Shown: in pieces, positions 35,100 through 47,700 of the stretch
Layout of the letters: each line of letters begins with the position of its first letter
Numbering within the stretch: position 1 is the first letter of the stretch
Source: Pristionchus mayeri
Lineage: Eukaryota; Nematoda; Chromadorea; Rhabditida; Neodiplogasteridae
NCBI GenBank assembly: GCA_036245805.1
Contig: BTRK01000005.1
Span: 23,288,984-23,352,983 of the forward strand
Direction: 5' to 3'
DNA: 64,000 bases
The notes under the pieces: generated by a model
What the model was told of the DNA's origin: nothing
What the model saw: only the letters and a program-made list of their open reading frames with translations
Databases searched by the model: none
Made by a program: the position numbers and the translations under genes

Positions 35100-36475
35100 G
35101 AAACTCTGACGGAGTGAGGGAAATCGTGCTTCTTCTAGGCGACTGATCAGGGCGGAGTTGGTTGGGGAAGACTCGTGGTCAGCGGCGATTGGCTGGGTCC
35201 TTGTGTTTTCAGCGAAATCCGTTACCCAAAATATTTTTCTGTCGCACAGGGGTCTCATTTTCCTGCATTTTTACATGAGATCCGTGATAGGTAGATAGTC
35301 TTTGGTGGATATTTAGGGGAGATGTATGTAATTAGGGACCACAAGCTCGACCGCCCAATTTTATCTGACTATATTCTGCTCTAAAGCGAGACGGAAGGAT
35401 CACAAGCATTATTCACAAACAAACCGTTCGCTCAAAAACGAATTTTAAAATTACCCAACAAGGACTAAACCCTGATCCCGAGACGCGACGCATTGTGCGC
35501 GTGTCGCTTGTATGAGAGAGTATGCAAAAGCGAGAGACCGCTGGATCAGGCAACTTCATCATGATCGTTTCCAGCTTTCCCCTGTTGCTATTATTGATTT
35601 TTCGCGTTATATATTCTTTCTCAACTAATTCAACTGTCGGATGTAGGACAAAAATAGGGGGTCAATTTTGTATAACAAGATTGGATTTGTCTGGCGACAT
35701 GCGATTCCGAAGATAATAATGCTGTTGTGACGTGACGAATGAAGATGATCCCTCATTTCCCAATCTTACCCTACTAGCGAGCTGCTATATGAAACCTCTC
35801 GCTCCCCTCTCCTCACTCTCATACGAGATAAAATAGACTACTCTCTCTCGTCTTTTGGTTTTCCACACAAGAACCAACTATATACTACGACTTGCGATGT
35901 TTATATCTCATATCTGCAAAAGCATATAATCGAATGGGGAACGAGCATATAATGGGGGTCCGTTCCACGTTTCGCCAAGTCTGAACTCTTTTTTCGGCTA
36001 ACTGATTATTCAAATTTGCAAAGTAGGACTACTAATGAATAGCTCTCGAGCAGGTCTTCAAAAATGAGTTAGAGGACCAAGATGCCAAAGTTGCGCGTTT
36101 TGGAGATACGGCGTAAAACAAATTTAGTAGAACGCCGTGGAAGATGAGAGGACTCGTTCCACTGTAAATCGGTGACAGCGCTTATCACGCCGTATCTTGA
36201 AAACGCGCAACTTTGGCATCTTGGTCCTCTAGTCATTTTTGAAGACCTGCTCGAGAGCTATTCATTAGTAGTCCTACTTTGCAAATTTGCATAATCCTTA
36301 AGTGAGATACACGCCGAAAAATGTTTCATTCAAAAAATTGAACTAAGTTCTCATTCTGCCTACTGAGGGGAGATATGATAAGCCCCGTGTTATGATCAAT
36401 GAACTATGTACGTACCCTAATTCTGGGGTGGGGAATCCGAATCAAAGATAAAAATCGAGAGTTTTTCATCTTGAA
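35100..36475. other. Intergenic stretch with repeat remnants, no gene
   Basis: It contains a TTAA-family element remnant at about 35445-35720 (ACCCAACAAGGACTAAACCC end), a family C end near 35950, and a foldback at 36012-36289. I see no exon of the neighbouring genes here. Confidence 0.6.
36012..36289. mobile_element. Foldback element, 278 bp
   Basis: Arms of about 110 nt pair closely (AAATTTGCAAAGTAGGACTA at the left, complement at the right; GCAACTTTGGCATCTTGG on the right arm). It has no coding content. Confidence 0.85.
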
Positions 36476-36639
36476 AGGTAGATCACGACCATTAACTCTC
36501 CTCTCTCTCTTCTCCTTGATAGGTGCTTCCCATCTCTCTCTCTCTTTCACCGACCCAATCGGTACTTAGCTACTTTCTCACTAACTTTACTGTCCCTTGT
36601 TTTTTTCTTATTCACATTTGAATTCATCTGTTATCCATA

Positions 36640-37446
36640 ATGACCAATCCCCGCCCCCCTCCACCTAAGCATTCGCTTGTTGAATTGTCCCCGTCTTCCT
36701 CCCGGTACGAGACTGAGCCTGCGGCTGCCCTCGATCCGAGTGCTCTCATCCATGATATTGGCAAGTATATGGAATCTCTCGATGCCTCGCAGAAGGATAG
36801 TTCCCTCTACTGTCTGTTGGGCACTTGTGTCCTCCACTTGCGAGACATCTTGGCTAGATCGACTCAGTCGTTCGAGGATGCCATAGAGAGAGAATAGAGA
36901 GAGCGCTCGGTCGTTGTGCAGGGACTCCCCGAGTCCAGTGCGTCGAAGGCCAGTGAGAGAGTAGCGGATGACTTGGCCAATGTCACCGCTATGCTGGATC
37001 TCGCTGAGCTGGAGCATGCCCCGGCTACGGTCTTCCGAATGGGTGTGAAGTCGGCCTCTCGCCCTCGCCTCCTTAAGGTTATGTTCCATTGTCGCACAGC
37101 CCAGATGTCCTTCCTCGCTAAGTCTCGTTCCATCCGCCCCCAATTCCCCACTGTCCATGTCCGCCCCTCCCTCACGAAGGCAGAACGAGAGCACTCCTAC
37201 CAACTGCGGCAGAAGAGACGGGAACTCAATAGTCAAGGAAATGATTACGTCATCTATGCGGGAAAGCTGATCATGAGAAGTGAATTGGATGCCACGAAGA
37301 GACAGCTCCGCCCCGCTCGTTCCCAGTCCAGACCCAATCACTCTCACACTTCCGTTGCCACTTCCTCTGATAAGTCCTTCTTCCCCTCCGTTCCCTCCCT
37401 CCTCGGTCCCCAGTCTACTCCCCTCACTACCCGTACCCCAAACTAG
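36640..37446 (+). pseudogene. LINE ORF1 with one in-frame stop
   Basis: A 268-codon frame starting MTNPRPPPPKHSLVEL is interrupted once, by TAG at 36895-36897. The downstream part (SVVVQGLPESSASKASERVA, then ASRPRLLKVMFHC) has the look of an RNA-binding ORF1 protein of CR1-like LINEs. The antisense 290-codon frame over the same bases is a shadow. Confidence 0.75.
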
Positions 37447-37538
37447 TTCAGCCCGAGTTAGCGACGACCACCCTATCATGCCACTATTATAATATCCGAT
37501 CACTCGTCAATAAGCTCGATGCTTTCCGTTCTTTCCTT

Positions 37539-40500
37539 ATGATCACCCAGCCAGATGTCGTTTTCCTGACTGAGACATGGTTATCCAACAAAATCCCATC
37601 GTCTCTTATTATTGGATCCCTACCGTATACCATTACTCGACGTGATAGATCCTCCCACGGTGGCGGTACCTGTGTCATACTCCGTGATTACCTCTCGTTC
37701 TCTACAATATCACTTCCCTCTACCGAACACGAGATTACATGTATCGATCTATTTCACTCGAGTGCCTACATTAGACTATGTCTAGTCTACCGTCCTCCCA
37801 GCTACTCCCCTTCCATGACCGATTCTCTAATTACTTGCCTATCTGATATTCACGCATCGTCCCCACACCCAATCGTTATTTCCGGTGATTTCAACTATGA
37901 CTCCCTTTCTGCCATTCCTACTCCCATTGATCGTCTATTCCGTGACTTCATAATTTCTGCTGACTTGTGTCATTTTAACATGTTACCTACGCGCGGCTCT
38001 AAATGTATCGATTGGGTCTTAGGTAGTGATCCCACCTTAGTCTCGGCCATTTCTGTCATTCCTCCTTTTCCTTCATGCGATCACTCTGGTCTGTCCTTCT
38101 CTCTTTCATCCTCTCAACTCCCCTCCCATCCTCCTTTGATTCATGACTTCTCCCGCGTCGACTATACTGCTTTATCCAACCATCTCCTATCTATTGACTG
38201 GCTATCCTTATTCCGTGACTGTCCTGATATCGATTCCTTATATCATCAATTCTCCTCCACTATTCACTCAGCTATCGATATATTTGTCCCTTACCGTACC
38301 CCTCGTCCTCCCTCTCTCTCTTATCCAAGCCACATTGTCCGCCTAATTAAACATCGTGATCAGTTATTTGCTAAGATTCATATCCCAACTGTGAGAACCC
38401 TTTTTGACCAATGTAGTAAGAAATTACTTTCCGAGATAGACAAATGGACGCGTTACTCCACCCGTAAAAAATTAGCTCGTTCCAAAGATTTGTATCGCCA
38501 CATTTCTTCCCTCACTAAACCTAAGCAATCCATTCCTGAAATAGTCTCACCTGATAATGTACCAGTATTTGACAGTCTCTCTAAGTCTAATTTACTTGCC
38601 TCTGAATTCGCTTCTCATTTCACCATAGATGATGGTCTTCTCCCCCCTCTCTCCTCCTTACCCATCCCTCCCTCACTCTCTCTATTCACTCTCTTCCCTC
38701 ATGAAGTTTATAAATCATTACGCAAACTGTCACCCTCTTGTTCCACCGGTTATGATGGTATTCCTCAGATTATATTTTCTAGATGTGCGTATGCTCTCTC
38801 CACCCCCCTAGCGGATATCTATAATCTCAGTCTTATTTCCGGGACTGTCCCATCAGCCTGGAAACACTCCCTTATTACTCCCATTCCTAAACCAGGAAAA
38901 GATAGCAAACTACCCTCCTCATACAGACCCATCTCTATCATTTCCCCTGCTGCCAAGACTATGGAGCGTCTCATCAAAGACCACCTCAATAGTCACCTTT
39001 CTCGCTTCAATATCCTCCCTTCTAACCAACATGGCTTCCGTTCTGGTGCTAGTGTTATCACAAATCTACTTACTTGTCAAAATGATTGGACCACTTCTCA
39101 TTCACGTAAGCTCATAACTGACGTAGTATATATTGATTTCACTCGTGCTTTCGATGTTGTTCCTTACCCTAAATTGCTCTCCCGATTATCTCATTACGGT
39201 ATTCATGGTAATCTATTATCTTGGCTTGCTTCATTTCTATCCGACCGCACTTTCTCCGTTCGATTGTCCTCCGTGACTAGTGACCCCTTCCAAATTATAT
39301 CCGGTGTACCACAAGGCAGTGTGCTAGGACCCATCCTATTCTCCATCTATCTAGCTGATCTCTCTCGAACCTTATCCAAATTTCATAACGTATCCGTTCA
39401 ATGTTATGCTGATGATGTCGAATTATATGTATCATATAATAAGTCAACCAAATCGGCCATCACATCTGAATTTCAATCAGCACTTGACTGTCTCTTTGAA
39501 TGGACCCAACTCAACCAATTGTCTCTATCTGCTTCTAAATGCTCTCATCTTCGTATAGGCTCCAAACAATCCTCCCCTCGCTACAATATTAACTCCAATC
39601 AGTTACCCCTCGAGAATAACGTTCGTGATCTAGGAGTGCAAGTCCGCTCTGACCTCAAAAATTCTTGTTCTGTTAAAACCCGTGCACAGAAAGCGACCTC
39701 TAAGTTATTCCTTCTCCTCAAAGCCCTCCCTTTCAACTGTCCCACCATCCTTATTCGCAGTTACAAAGCCTATGTCCCCCCCCCTCCATGACTTTGCATC
39801 TCCCTTTTGGAATCCTCACTATATATCTGACATTGAGACTCTTGAAAAAGTACAACATATTTTTACCCGACAAGTATTTTATCGTTGTTTCCCCTCCCCT
39901 TCATATCCTCTTTCTCTTCCGTCTTATTCTGATCGCATGAAAACTCTTGGCCTGCGCTCGCTTACTGAGAGGAGAGTCATAGGAGATCTTTGTATGACTC
40001 ATATGATTATGACTGGTTCCAATATCATTCCTCGTTCTTCCTTCTATGTTTACAAACCCCAACGAGACCGAACCTCTTCCTTCGGTATCAACATTGAACT
40101 GACAACGAGCACCGCCAGATTCCATTCTTTTCCTGTAAGAACCTCCCGATGGTATTCTCAACTTCCCGATGTCATTCGCACTGCCCCTAACATCCAAGTA
40201 TTTAAAGAAGGACTGTCAGCAAAGTTGAAATTTTGACGTTTTCATAACCATGACCGACCTTTGTACAACCATAAGAGATTCTGAAAATTTCAAATGCGTA
40301 TCTCTATTTTGAACCGAGTTATCATTAGTTGGCTGAATGCCAAAGAGGGCTTGAAGGGAAGGGACGTGCGGGAATTCAAATATCTAGAAGATTTTTCAAA
40401 AACTGGTGGGATTCGAACCCGCAACCTTCCGATTACGCGGCGACTGCTTTACCACTGAGCTATGCGATTGACCTTTGCCTATCCTATTAGCTCGCGCTAT

Positions 40501-40626
40501 GATCGTTGGATGATTGTCTAGGTCATGGTTATGACAGCGTCAAAAATTTAACTTTGCTGACACTCCTTCTTTAAGCATCGATTGGAGAACCACCCCATAG
40601 TTGCTGACCTCTCTCACCCTCAATGA
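37539..40626 (+). pseudogene. LINE ORF2: AP endonuclease and reverse transcriptase, frameshifted
   Basis: The frame 37539-39791 encodes 750 residues. The N-terminal AP-type endonuclease (VVFLTETWL, ISGDFNYD, PSCDHSGLSF) begins before the first Met, because YYNIRSLVNKL is encoded just upstream in the same frame. The reverse transcriptase has SYRPISI, VVYIDFTRAFD, GVPQGSVLGP and the catalytic YADD. A shift in the C-run near 39777-39785 moves the C-terminus to another frame, and a TTAA element interrupts it at 40206-40570; skipping both, the protein ends at TGA 40624-40626. ORF2 lies in a different frame from ORF1 and overlaps its end. Confidence 0.88.
40206..40570 (-). mobile_element. TTAA-flanked (piggyBac-like) foldback with tRNA-like block
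   Basis: Ends AGAAGGACTGTCAGC and complement AGAAGGAGTGTCAGC are flanked on both sides by TTAA. Removing the element plus one TTAA restores LINE ORF2 (VFKHRLENH compared with VFKRRLLNH in the copy at 61.5 kb). The interior holds a minus-strand tRNA-like block at about 40403-40475 (GCTCAGTGGTAAAGCA; GGGTTCGAATCCC) whose acceptor ends do not pair. Confidence 0.85.
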
Positions 40627-40734
40627 CTCAGGAGAGTCCCCCCCATGCAATCGTTAATTATTTATGTCTTCATGGTATCGTCGCGCCTCGGGCGTAGATA
40701 AATTAATTAATTAAATCAGTTTTTTGAGGAAAAC

Positions 40735-41345
40735 TATGTGAATACGTAATTTCTGCGCTTAGCTGAAGAGAACTTATTTGTAGGGTACCTGAATGCGCAT
40801 CGATTGGGAAAATGCGGTCGCTGTTAGTTAACAATTGACGGAGATACAGCCTTCCAAAGTGGTAGGTCAAAATATGCAAATTTTGAAAAACGGAGTTGAT
40901 AGGCGTGTTCGCCATCCTCACTTTGGCCAGTCTTTATGTTTTCAGCGAAATCCATGACCCTTTCTGTCGTCGCAGGAAGATGCGACAGAAAAATATTTTG
41001 GGTGTAAAAATGCAGGAAAAATTTTTCTGTCGTCTCATTTTCCTGCATTTTTACAGGAGATCCGTGTGATATTGAATGGATATCCCTAGTGTATTACATA
41101 TATTTCTAATCCAATATTATTACAAAGGCGAAAAACTAGTTCAAATTTTTTGGTGTAACGGTTGAACTCCCAAAAAGATGAATTTTCTTCATTTCGCAGT
41201 GGTTGAAACGGTTCAACTGTTGCAAGTGCCCAGGTTGAATTCTGTTCACCCATTGCAAAAACGTGTCCAAGATGAAACTTGATTTTTTTCATCAACCAGT
41301 TCAGACTTGCCAAAACGTGGAACGCACGCCCCCTTATATGGTCCC
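40735..41345. repeat. Dispersed repeats between LINE and TERT
   Basis: 40735-41070 is the inverted relative of 32676-33055. 41160-41345 ends GGAACGCACGCCCCCTTATA, a family C end without its second arm. 41350-41420 has a weak tRNA-like block. Bases 41420-41740 show no recognised feature. Confidence 0.55.
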
Positions 41346-41739
41346 GTGCTTCAAGGTCAAGGAACATCACCACTACACCATCCGAACATTTGTGATCGCA
41401 TTTCCCCTGGTATTTGACAACTAGGCATAGGAATAGGCTCCGCCCACTGCTTTGAGGCGCACATTTCGATAATCTCCTGTTGAACAAATCGAGAACACTT
41501 TTCGAGCTATAGCTCGAGTGAAAGTTGAGATATCGGCAAACGGCCAATACTACAATCTTATTTGGTTCCTAAGAGACGCGTCTCTATGGACATTTTGAGC
41601 CAAGTTTACCATTAACTGTGATATCAACGGCGTAGTATCAACGGCTACCCACGTTGTGGTTCCTAGGTATATGGGAATCCCATAATGGGATAGGGGAAAG
41701 TGGTAAGCTTCTTCCCAACAACAATACTGATCATGAACT

Positions 41740-44700
41740 TTATCTAATTCTTTTCTTCTCAATGCTTCTTTTGATCTGCGCGAATCTCGTAGTATCAAAG
41801 GTGAGGCCACACCAGTGTAATACTCTATATTCATGTCCATTGATATTCGTAATCGTTTTTTGATAGTTCCCTTGGATTCCCATCTCTTCTTGGAGGATTC
41901 CTTCGTGGAACTGCAATTGGGACACATCTTTCTCTTTCATTCAAATGCCACAAACATTTTGAACGATGTGGATGAGACGAGAGAGCATAATGAAATCATC
42001 GGCGTAGAAAAGTCTGCAATAATGATATCACCAGTATAACCTTCTCCTATCTGACAAAAGGGAATCTCTAGGAGGGATCGGAAGCCGTCTCTTCATGAAC
42101 TCGTGCAAATATATTTCGCCTAGGACGGTGGAATAGATAGATCCCTGTCCAATGCCTCTTCCCACACTGTACACTGCCCCTCTGTATGCAACCTGCAACC
42201 ATCCCACTTTGGAAACATAGAAGTTAAAAATAACATACAGTGTGTTTTATTTCGGAAATGAGAATCGTCATAAGCCGACCACGTGAAATATCCTTAACAG
42301 AGAATAGTTTTAAAACTGAGAAAAGTCTAGAACAAGAGAGCATAAAAACACTTTCCAAGAAAACCAAAATATTCTTGGCAATGGCCGAAAAAATCGAATT
42401 CGTATTTACTTCGCCGGTAGGTAGCACTCGACGAGGAAAACATACGACCGTCGGTAGAATTTTGATCCACATCCGCGCGAGGGCGGATTCGGGACTCCGA
42501 TCGCATTCGCGGCCGGATGCGCTCCATTACAATGTTACTATGTTATTAGTTAGTTACTATGTAGAAAAAAATTGAAATGTCTGCCTGTCTGCGGTTCTGT
42601 TTATCGGTCACGCTCGTTTTTCGTGAATAACTCGGCTCAAAATCATCGCCTAGACCTCGGACCTTGACCATTGGACTCTACAGACTGAGCTCTTTCAAAA
42701 TTAAACGCCCGAAAAGGGCCCATCGTGACCTTCGTGCCCACCGCTATCTTTTCCATATCCTACATCATCACTATGCAATATGATGCAATCGAAATGTCGC
42801 AACATAATGTAATTCTTGTTTTTCGGCAATAACTCGCTTCAAAGTTATCGCCCAGACCCCGAACCTTGACCATTGGACGCGTCCGTCCCCGCGCGGTCGC
42901 GGATAAAAATTCTACCGACGCTCGTACGCTTCCCTCGTCTAGTATTGCCTTTTTGCTGAAGAAATATGTTGATTTTCTCAGAAAATGTATTATAATGAAA
43001 TCATACAGTCGGAATGAACTTCTTATTGAAAATGAGATGGGAACTGTGATTGAGTGAGGAGTCGAGGGCAGATTTAGCGCTGAAAGGGGGCGAGTGTAAC
43101 GGCAGTGAGAGAAAACTGACGAGGTCAATTGAGCAGCCGCTTTATTCCTCACTTTCAGATACTTTCGACCTCTGATGATGATGTTGTACTCGAGTGTCAA
43201 TACGGTGCAATCTCTGGAAGAAAGGAATAGGAGAAGGAAGAGAGAAAGAAGGAACTCGGAGACGACGAGAGAAAGGAGTCTCATCAACTCATTCTGGTCG
43301 ATCGAAGGGAAGAACTTGCGGATATCCGATTTAATGTAGAAGATCTTCTCCTTCGCCCGTGAAGAGAAGGCAGCAATCTTCTGTTGACAAGTAGAGAGAT
43401 CTGAGGGATGGAAGCATCACTCGGGGGGGGGGGGGCTCACTCGCAGATGAAACTCCGAATCGAGACGCGTGATACTGGAGGGCAGCCAGATAAACCTTCT
43501 CTCTCTACAACAACACTTCCATTACTTACTCTGTGGAAATGGCCTGCGTAGTTATTAATATCTACAAGAGGGCAGATAACACCTAAACAGATAAAAGCTC
43601 AACTGATCATAATTCGATTGGGAATCGGCCTAGCAACTTGGGAGTACCAAATCGAAACAACTATAGTATACCCCCATTAACGTTACCGGACGAGGACGAA
43701 ACCCTGATCTGACCCTGATCTCGTCGCGTGTACGAAAGAGTATTCAAAAGTGAGAGAGCGGGCAATTACGCTGATCATTTCCGGCTTTCCCTTGAGGCGA
43801 TTATTGATTTTTAGCATTTTTGTATATTCATTCTCAACTAATTCAGCCATCAGCTATTCGATGGAGGACAAAAAATAGTGGGTCAATTTCGTCCTCGTTC
43901 GGTAACTTCAATTTTCTGACTCATTTAAACGGAATACGATAGTACATGGGCTACTGTTTCATTGATTGGGTACGGAACTTCATGATTGCTAGGCCGGCTC
44001 CTAAGCGAGCTGTGATTCCGTGAACGTTTGTCTGCATCCCATACTACAGTAATAAATCTGACAAAATGAGCGCTAGACTAATTTCGATAGAAGCACAAGT
44101 TATATAATTCTATCAAGAGACCTTCAAAACTTCGCATTAGTGTAAAAAAGACTATACACGCCAAAGATGAAGGAATTCAACACGCCGTGACAATTTGGGA
44201 AAAGTGATAGTTGAAGGAGTTGATCTGACCCTCCTCGCATCTGGCGACTTCTTCTTCTTCTTCATTACTATCGGCCTCAAAGTATTTCCAACTGGAATTA
44301 TCCGAAGATCGAAGGTACTGCGCGCTGAAGTAAGAATGAATTACCAAGAAATTCATCTGACAAGAAGCCACAATGAATATGCAATATTACCTTGATCGGA
44401 ATTAGCCAATTCGCATAGTTTTTCATATTCTACAAAACACGCTTGTTCCATATAACGAAATTGCCATTTGGGTACAAATAAAGTTCCATCATTACGGGGG
44501 ATAGATTTGAAACAAAACCTGAAATATCTTTTTTAACTTTTAAATTACATGTATCCCTTTACCTTATTATTGACTTGATGTAATCGATGATGAAGGTAGT
44601 TACTCGCTTGACGATTTGTCGCTTTTCTTTTTCGTAACCCAGCCTTTTCAACCAATTAATTTTCCTGAGAATCGTGAACTGATATATTTCTACTTATTTA

Positions 44701-47700
44701 ATTACTAGTCCGGCTGCCCCCCGCCTTCGGCGGGGGCCCCGTCCTAGCGGAGGTAAAAAATTAAATTAAAATCATTGATGTGACCTACGGAATAATAGTT
44801 GACCCAATGCTAATTATGGATTAGTATACGGTAGTTCAAATATCAAAATCATAAATTTGACCCACGGAATAATAGTTGACCAATGGCTAATTATTGATTG
44901 GTATACGGTAGTTGACCCAATGTTAATTATCGATTGGTATAAGGTAATGGACCGATGCCTTTCTAACGGATGATCTAGTCCTGGCCCGTAGGATCATGTA
45001 TGGAGACACCATACTCGATAGAAGTAAATTTTTCCTGTTTGCTCCCCTAAGAGAAAGGACCAACAACTTTGGAATCTATATTGAGAAAACCAAATCCACA
45101 CCTCGATATCACTGTTTTTCTCGTAGAGTTGCTAGGATCTTAAACGCTCTTCCCACCCATGTATTGTCATCCCCCAGCATCCATGTCTACAAGAAGAGAT
45201 TGAGAGCTCTAGAATTTGATTTTAGGAAATATATTTTCCAATAGTATTTCCTCCTTCCACTACTTTACCCATTCCATAGTCCCCATTCATCCACTCTTCA
45301 TCCCCCCTCCCCCCTTTAGAGATCCTCTGACGCTCTCGGAGCAGAGTCTACCTTGTCTACCTCGAGTGCCTCCTCCTCGATAAAACTCCCCATCAGACCA
45401 GACGAAGACAGATGAGACCAGCCGATTGGATCTTCTCATTTTAAGATTGCACCTCCACCCCCCACATTCCCCCCTTCCTATCGTATTTCGTCCTCAGTGT
45501 GAGGAGAGTCAATTCTCTTGCATCATAACGCATAAGTAATTATTCGTCTTTCGTTGCGCCACCGAGCGTAGATAAAATATAGATAGATAAAATATAACGG
45601 CATCAGTCCCTCCTCCCCCTATTTCGCAATCCGGACAGACGGAACACGCACACTGCGCTTTATATGAGCCCGGTTCTCTAAGAGTCGAACAAAGTCTGGC
45701 ACAGTGTTTTTACTAAAAACTAATAAAAAGGGGTTTTCGAGGGTGCTGAGCACAATGGTAAACTTCATTTTGCGTCAACTCGACCGGTTGAGCCATGCTG
45801 CATGTAGGCTTCATCTACATTTCTTTCAATATCTCAACAACCGATTAACCAAATGACTTCAAACTTGCGCAGTGGTACAATAAGATCAGAATGACCTCAT
45901 TGAACTCAAATTAGCATATTTTAAATTATGGCAAATATGTATAATTTCAGTTCTCGAATATAAGGCAAAAATTGAAAACACGAGTTGCACCAGTAGATGC
46001 GCCTTGCTCTGGCGATCATTTTTCGTATGCAGAGTATGGGTTTGATCCCCGCTCCCGTTTGCTGCGCTCGATTTTGTGCGTTGATTATGCTCTATTACCG
46101 TGCGGACAGGCCCAGAGAGCAAGAAATGAAAGGAAATGCCTTTGTTTAGGCAATGTCGAAAATGAAACACACTCTGGCGCTATTTGAGCAGCAAAAGGGC
46201 GAAAATATTCCTTGAAAATAAATAAAACTTAAAGTTACCCAACAAGGACGAAACCCTGATCTCACCCTGATCCCGTCGCGTGTATAATAGGGTGGCTGAA
46301 ATGGATCAACGGGTCGCTATTTGGAGGGCCTCGGCAGATCAGAGACGGATGAGACGGTTAACCGTCCCCTCTGGCAGTCCTACCCTCTCTATTCACTGTG
46401 GAGAGAGAGAGACTCTCTCGTCTCTCTCTCCCGCCCCTCACGGATGACCCGTATGAGAGAGTAAACAAGACGGTTAACCGTGATCCATTTCAGCCACCCT
46501 AGTGTACAAGAGAGTATGCAAAAGTGAGAGAGCGCGGGATTACGCTGATCATTTCCGGCTTTCCCTTGAGGCGATTATTGATTTTTAGCATTTTTGTACA
46601 TTCATTCTATACTAATTCAACTATCGGCTATTCGATGGAGGAAAAAAAATAATGGGTCAATTTCGTCCTTGTTGGGTAACTTTAAAGGAGCGGGGGTAAA
46701 GCCACATACCCTGCATACGAAAAATGATCGCCAGAGCAAGGCGCATCTACTGGTGTCATTCGTGTTTTCAATTTTTGCCTTATATTCGAGAACTGAAATT
46801 ATACATATTTACCATGTCTTAAAATATGTAAATTTGATTTCAATGGAATCATTCTGAACTTATTCTACCACTGTGCAAGTTTGAAGTCATTTCATTACTC
46901 GGTTGCTGAGATATTGAAAGAAATGTAGATGCAGCATACATGCAGCCTGGCTTAACTGGTCGATTTGACGCAAAATGATGTTGACCATCGTATTCAGCGC
47001 CCTCGAAAACCCATTTTCATCAATTTTGGTAAAAACACTGTGCCAAGCCCTGTAGGACATTGTTCGACTCTTAGAGAATCGGGCTCATATATAGGTATAG
47101 ATAACTAAAATTATAATTTATTTAATTAATAATAGCTGGGGCTGTGTGCATAGTTGCCCACGCCGCCGGCGACCCCCATGACCCCCTATTCATGGATGAG
47201 CACTGCCTGACACGTTTTTGTCAGGCAGTGCTCAACGACGTATAGGGGGTCATGGTCAAAAAATTGATGGTAGGTCATGGGTAGGTCAAGACTAAGTACT
47301 GTACCAATCGATAGTACAGTACTTCCTGATACCGTATATAGCTACCGTAATCCCGATAATCGCCAACTAACTTTTTTCAAAAATTGAAAATACCGTACCC
47401 AAATTAAAAAAGTCAAAGTACCGTACCCAATCGATAGTACAATACCACCAGATACCGTATATGACTACCGTAACCCCGATTATCGTGAACTAACTTTATT
47501 TCTAAGAAGTCCTGGTATCGTGCACAATCGATCTGGTGTCGTGCCCGATCGATTGAACAGTAGTCAACTGACTACCGTAACCCAGTTCCTTGGGTCAGAT
47601 CCAGTTCCTTAGGTCAAACATTTTTTTAAAAAATTCAAAATCGATTGTAAAATTATTTTAGAGTATTCTACCGTATATGTTGTTAGTGTAGAAACATTTT

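Larger units (their letters stand above)
36480..40720 (+). mobile_element. CR1/Jockey-like LINE, nearly full length
   Basis: It has a pyrimidine-rich 5' region, two reading frames and a 3' end of short ATTAATTA repeats, as is usual for CR1-like elements. Fragments of the same family lie at 26870-27350, 44975-45600 and 61375-62095. A TTAA-flanked foldback is inserted at 40206-40570 in the end of ORF2. The element is unlikely to be active in this form (ORF1 stop, ORF2 frameshift, insertion) but is recent. Confidence 0.9.

Noticed and set aside
36631..37503. 290-codon open frame on the minus strand
   Set aside because: Antisense shadow of LINE ORF1; codon pattern follows the ORF1 strand and no family is recognised.
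40403..40475. Functional tRNA gene
   Set aside because: A and B boxes are good but the acceptor strands do not pair and the anticodon loop lacks the invariant T; it lies inside a foldback. The same reasoning removed the blocks at 17682, 20205, 25230, 30500 and 54600.
41550..41927. 125-codon minus frame overlapping the last TERT exon as the coding frame
   Set aside because: The overlapping frame ending at 41740 carries motif D and HWCGLTFDT, so this one is the shadow.
41956..42192. Reverse transcriptase motifs as another LINE copy
   Set aside because: GQGSIYST, YADD and WCGLTFDT are each in the TERT arrangement, split by 27- and 45-nt introns, and do not match the LINE family in this window.
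42760..43287. 175-codon minus frame as one protein
   Set aside because: It runs through a TERT exon end, an intron, a second exon candidate and a foldback; only small parts correspond to TERT.
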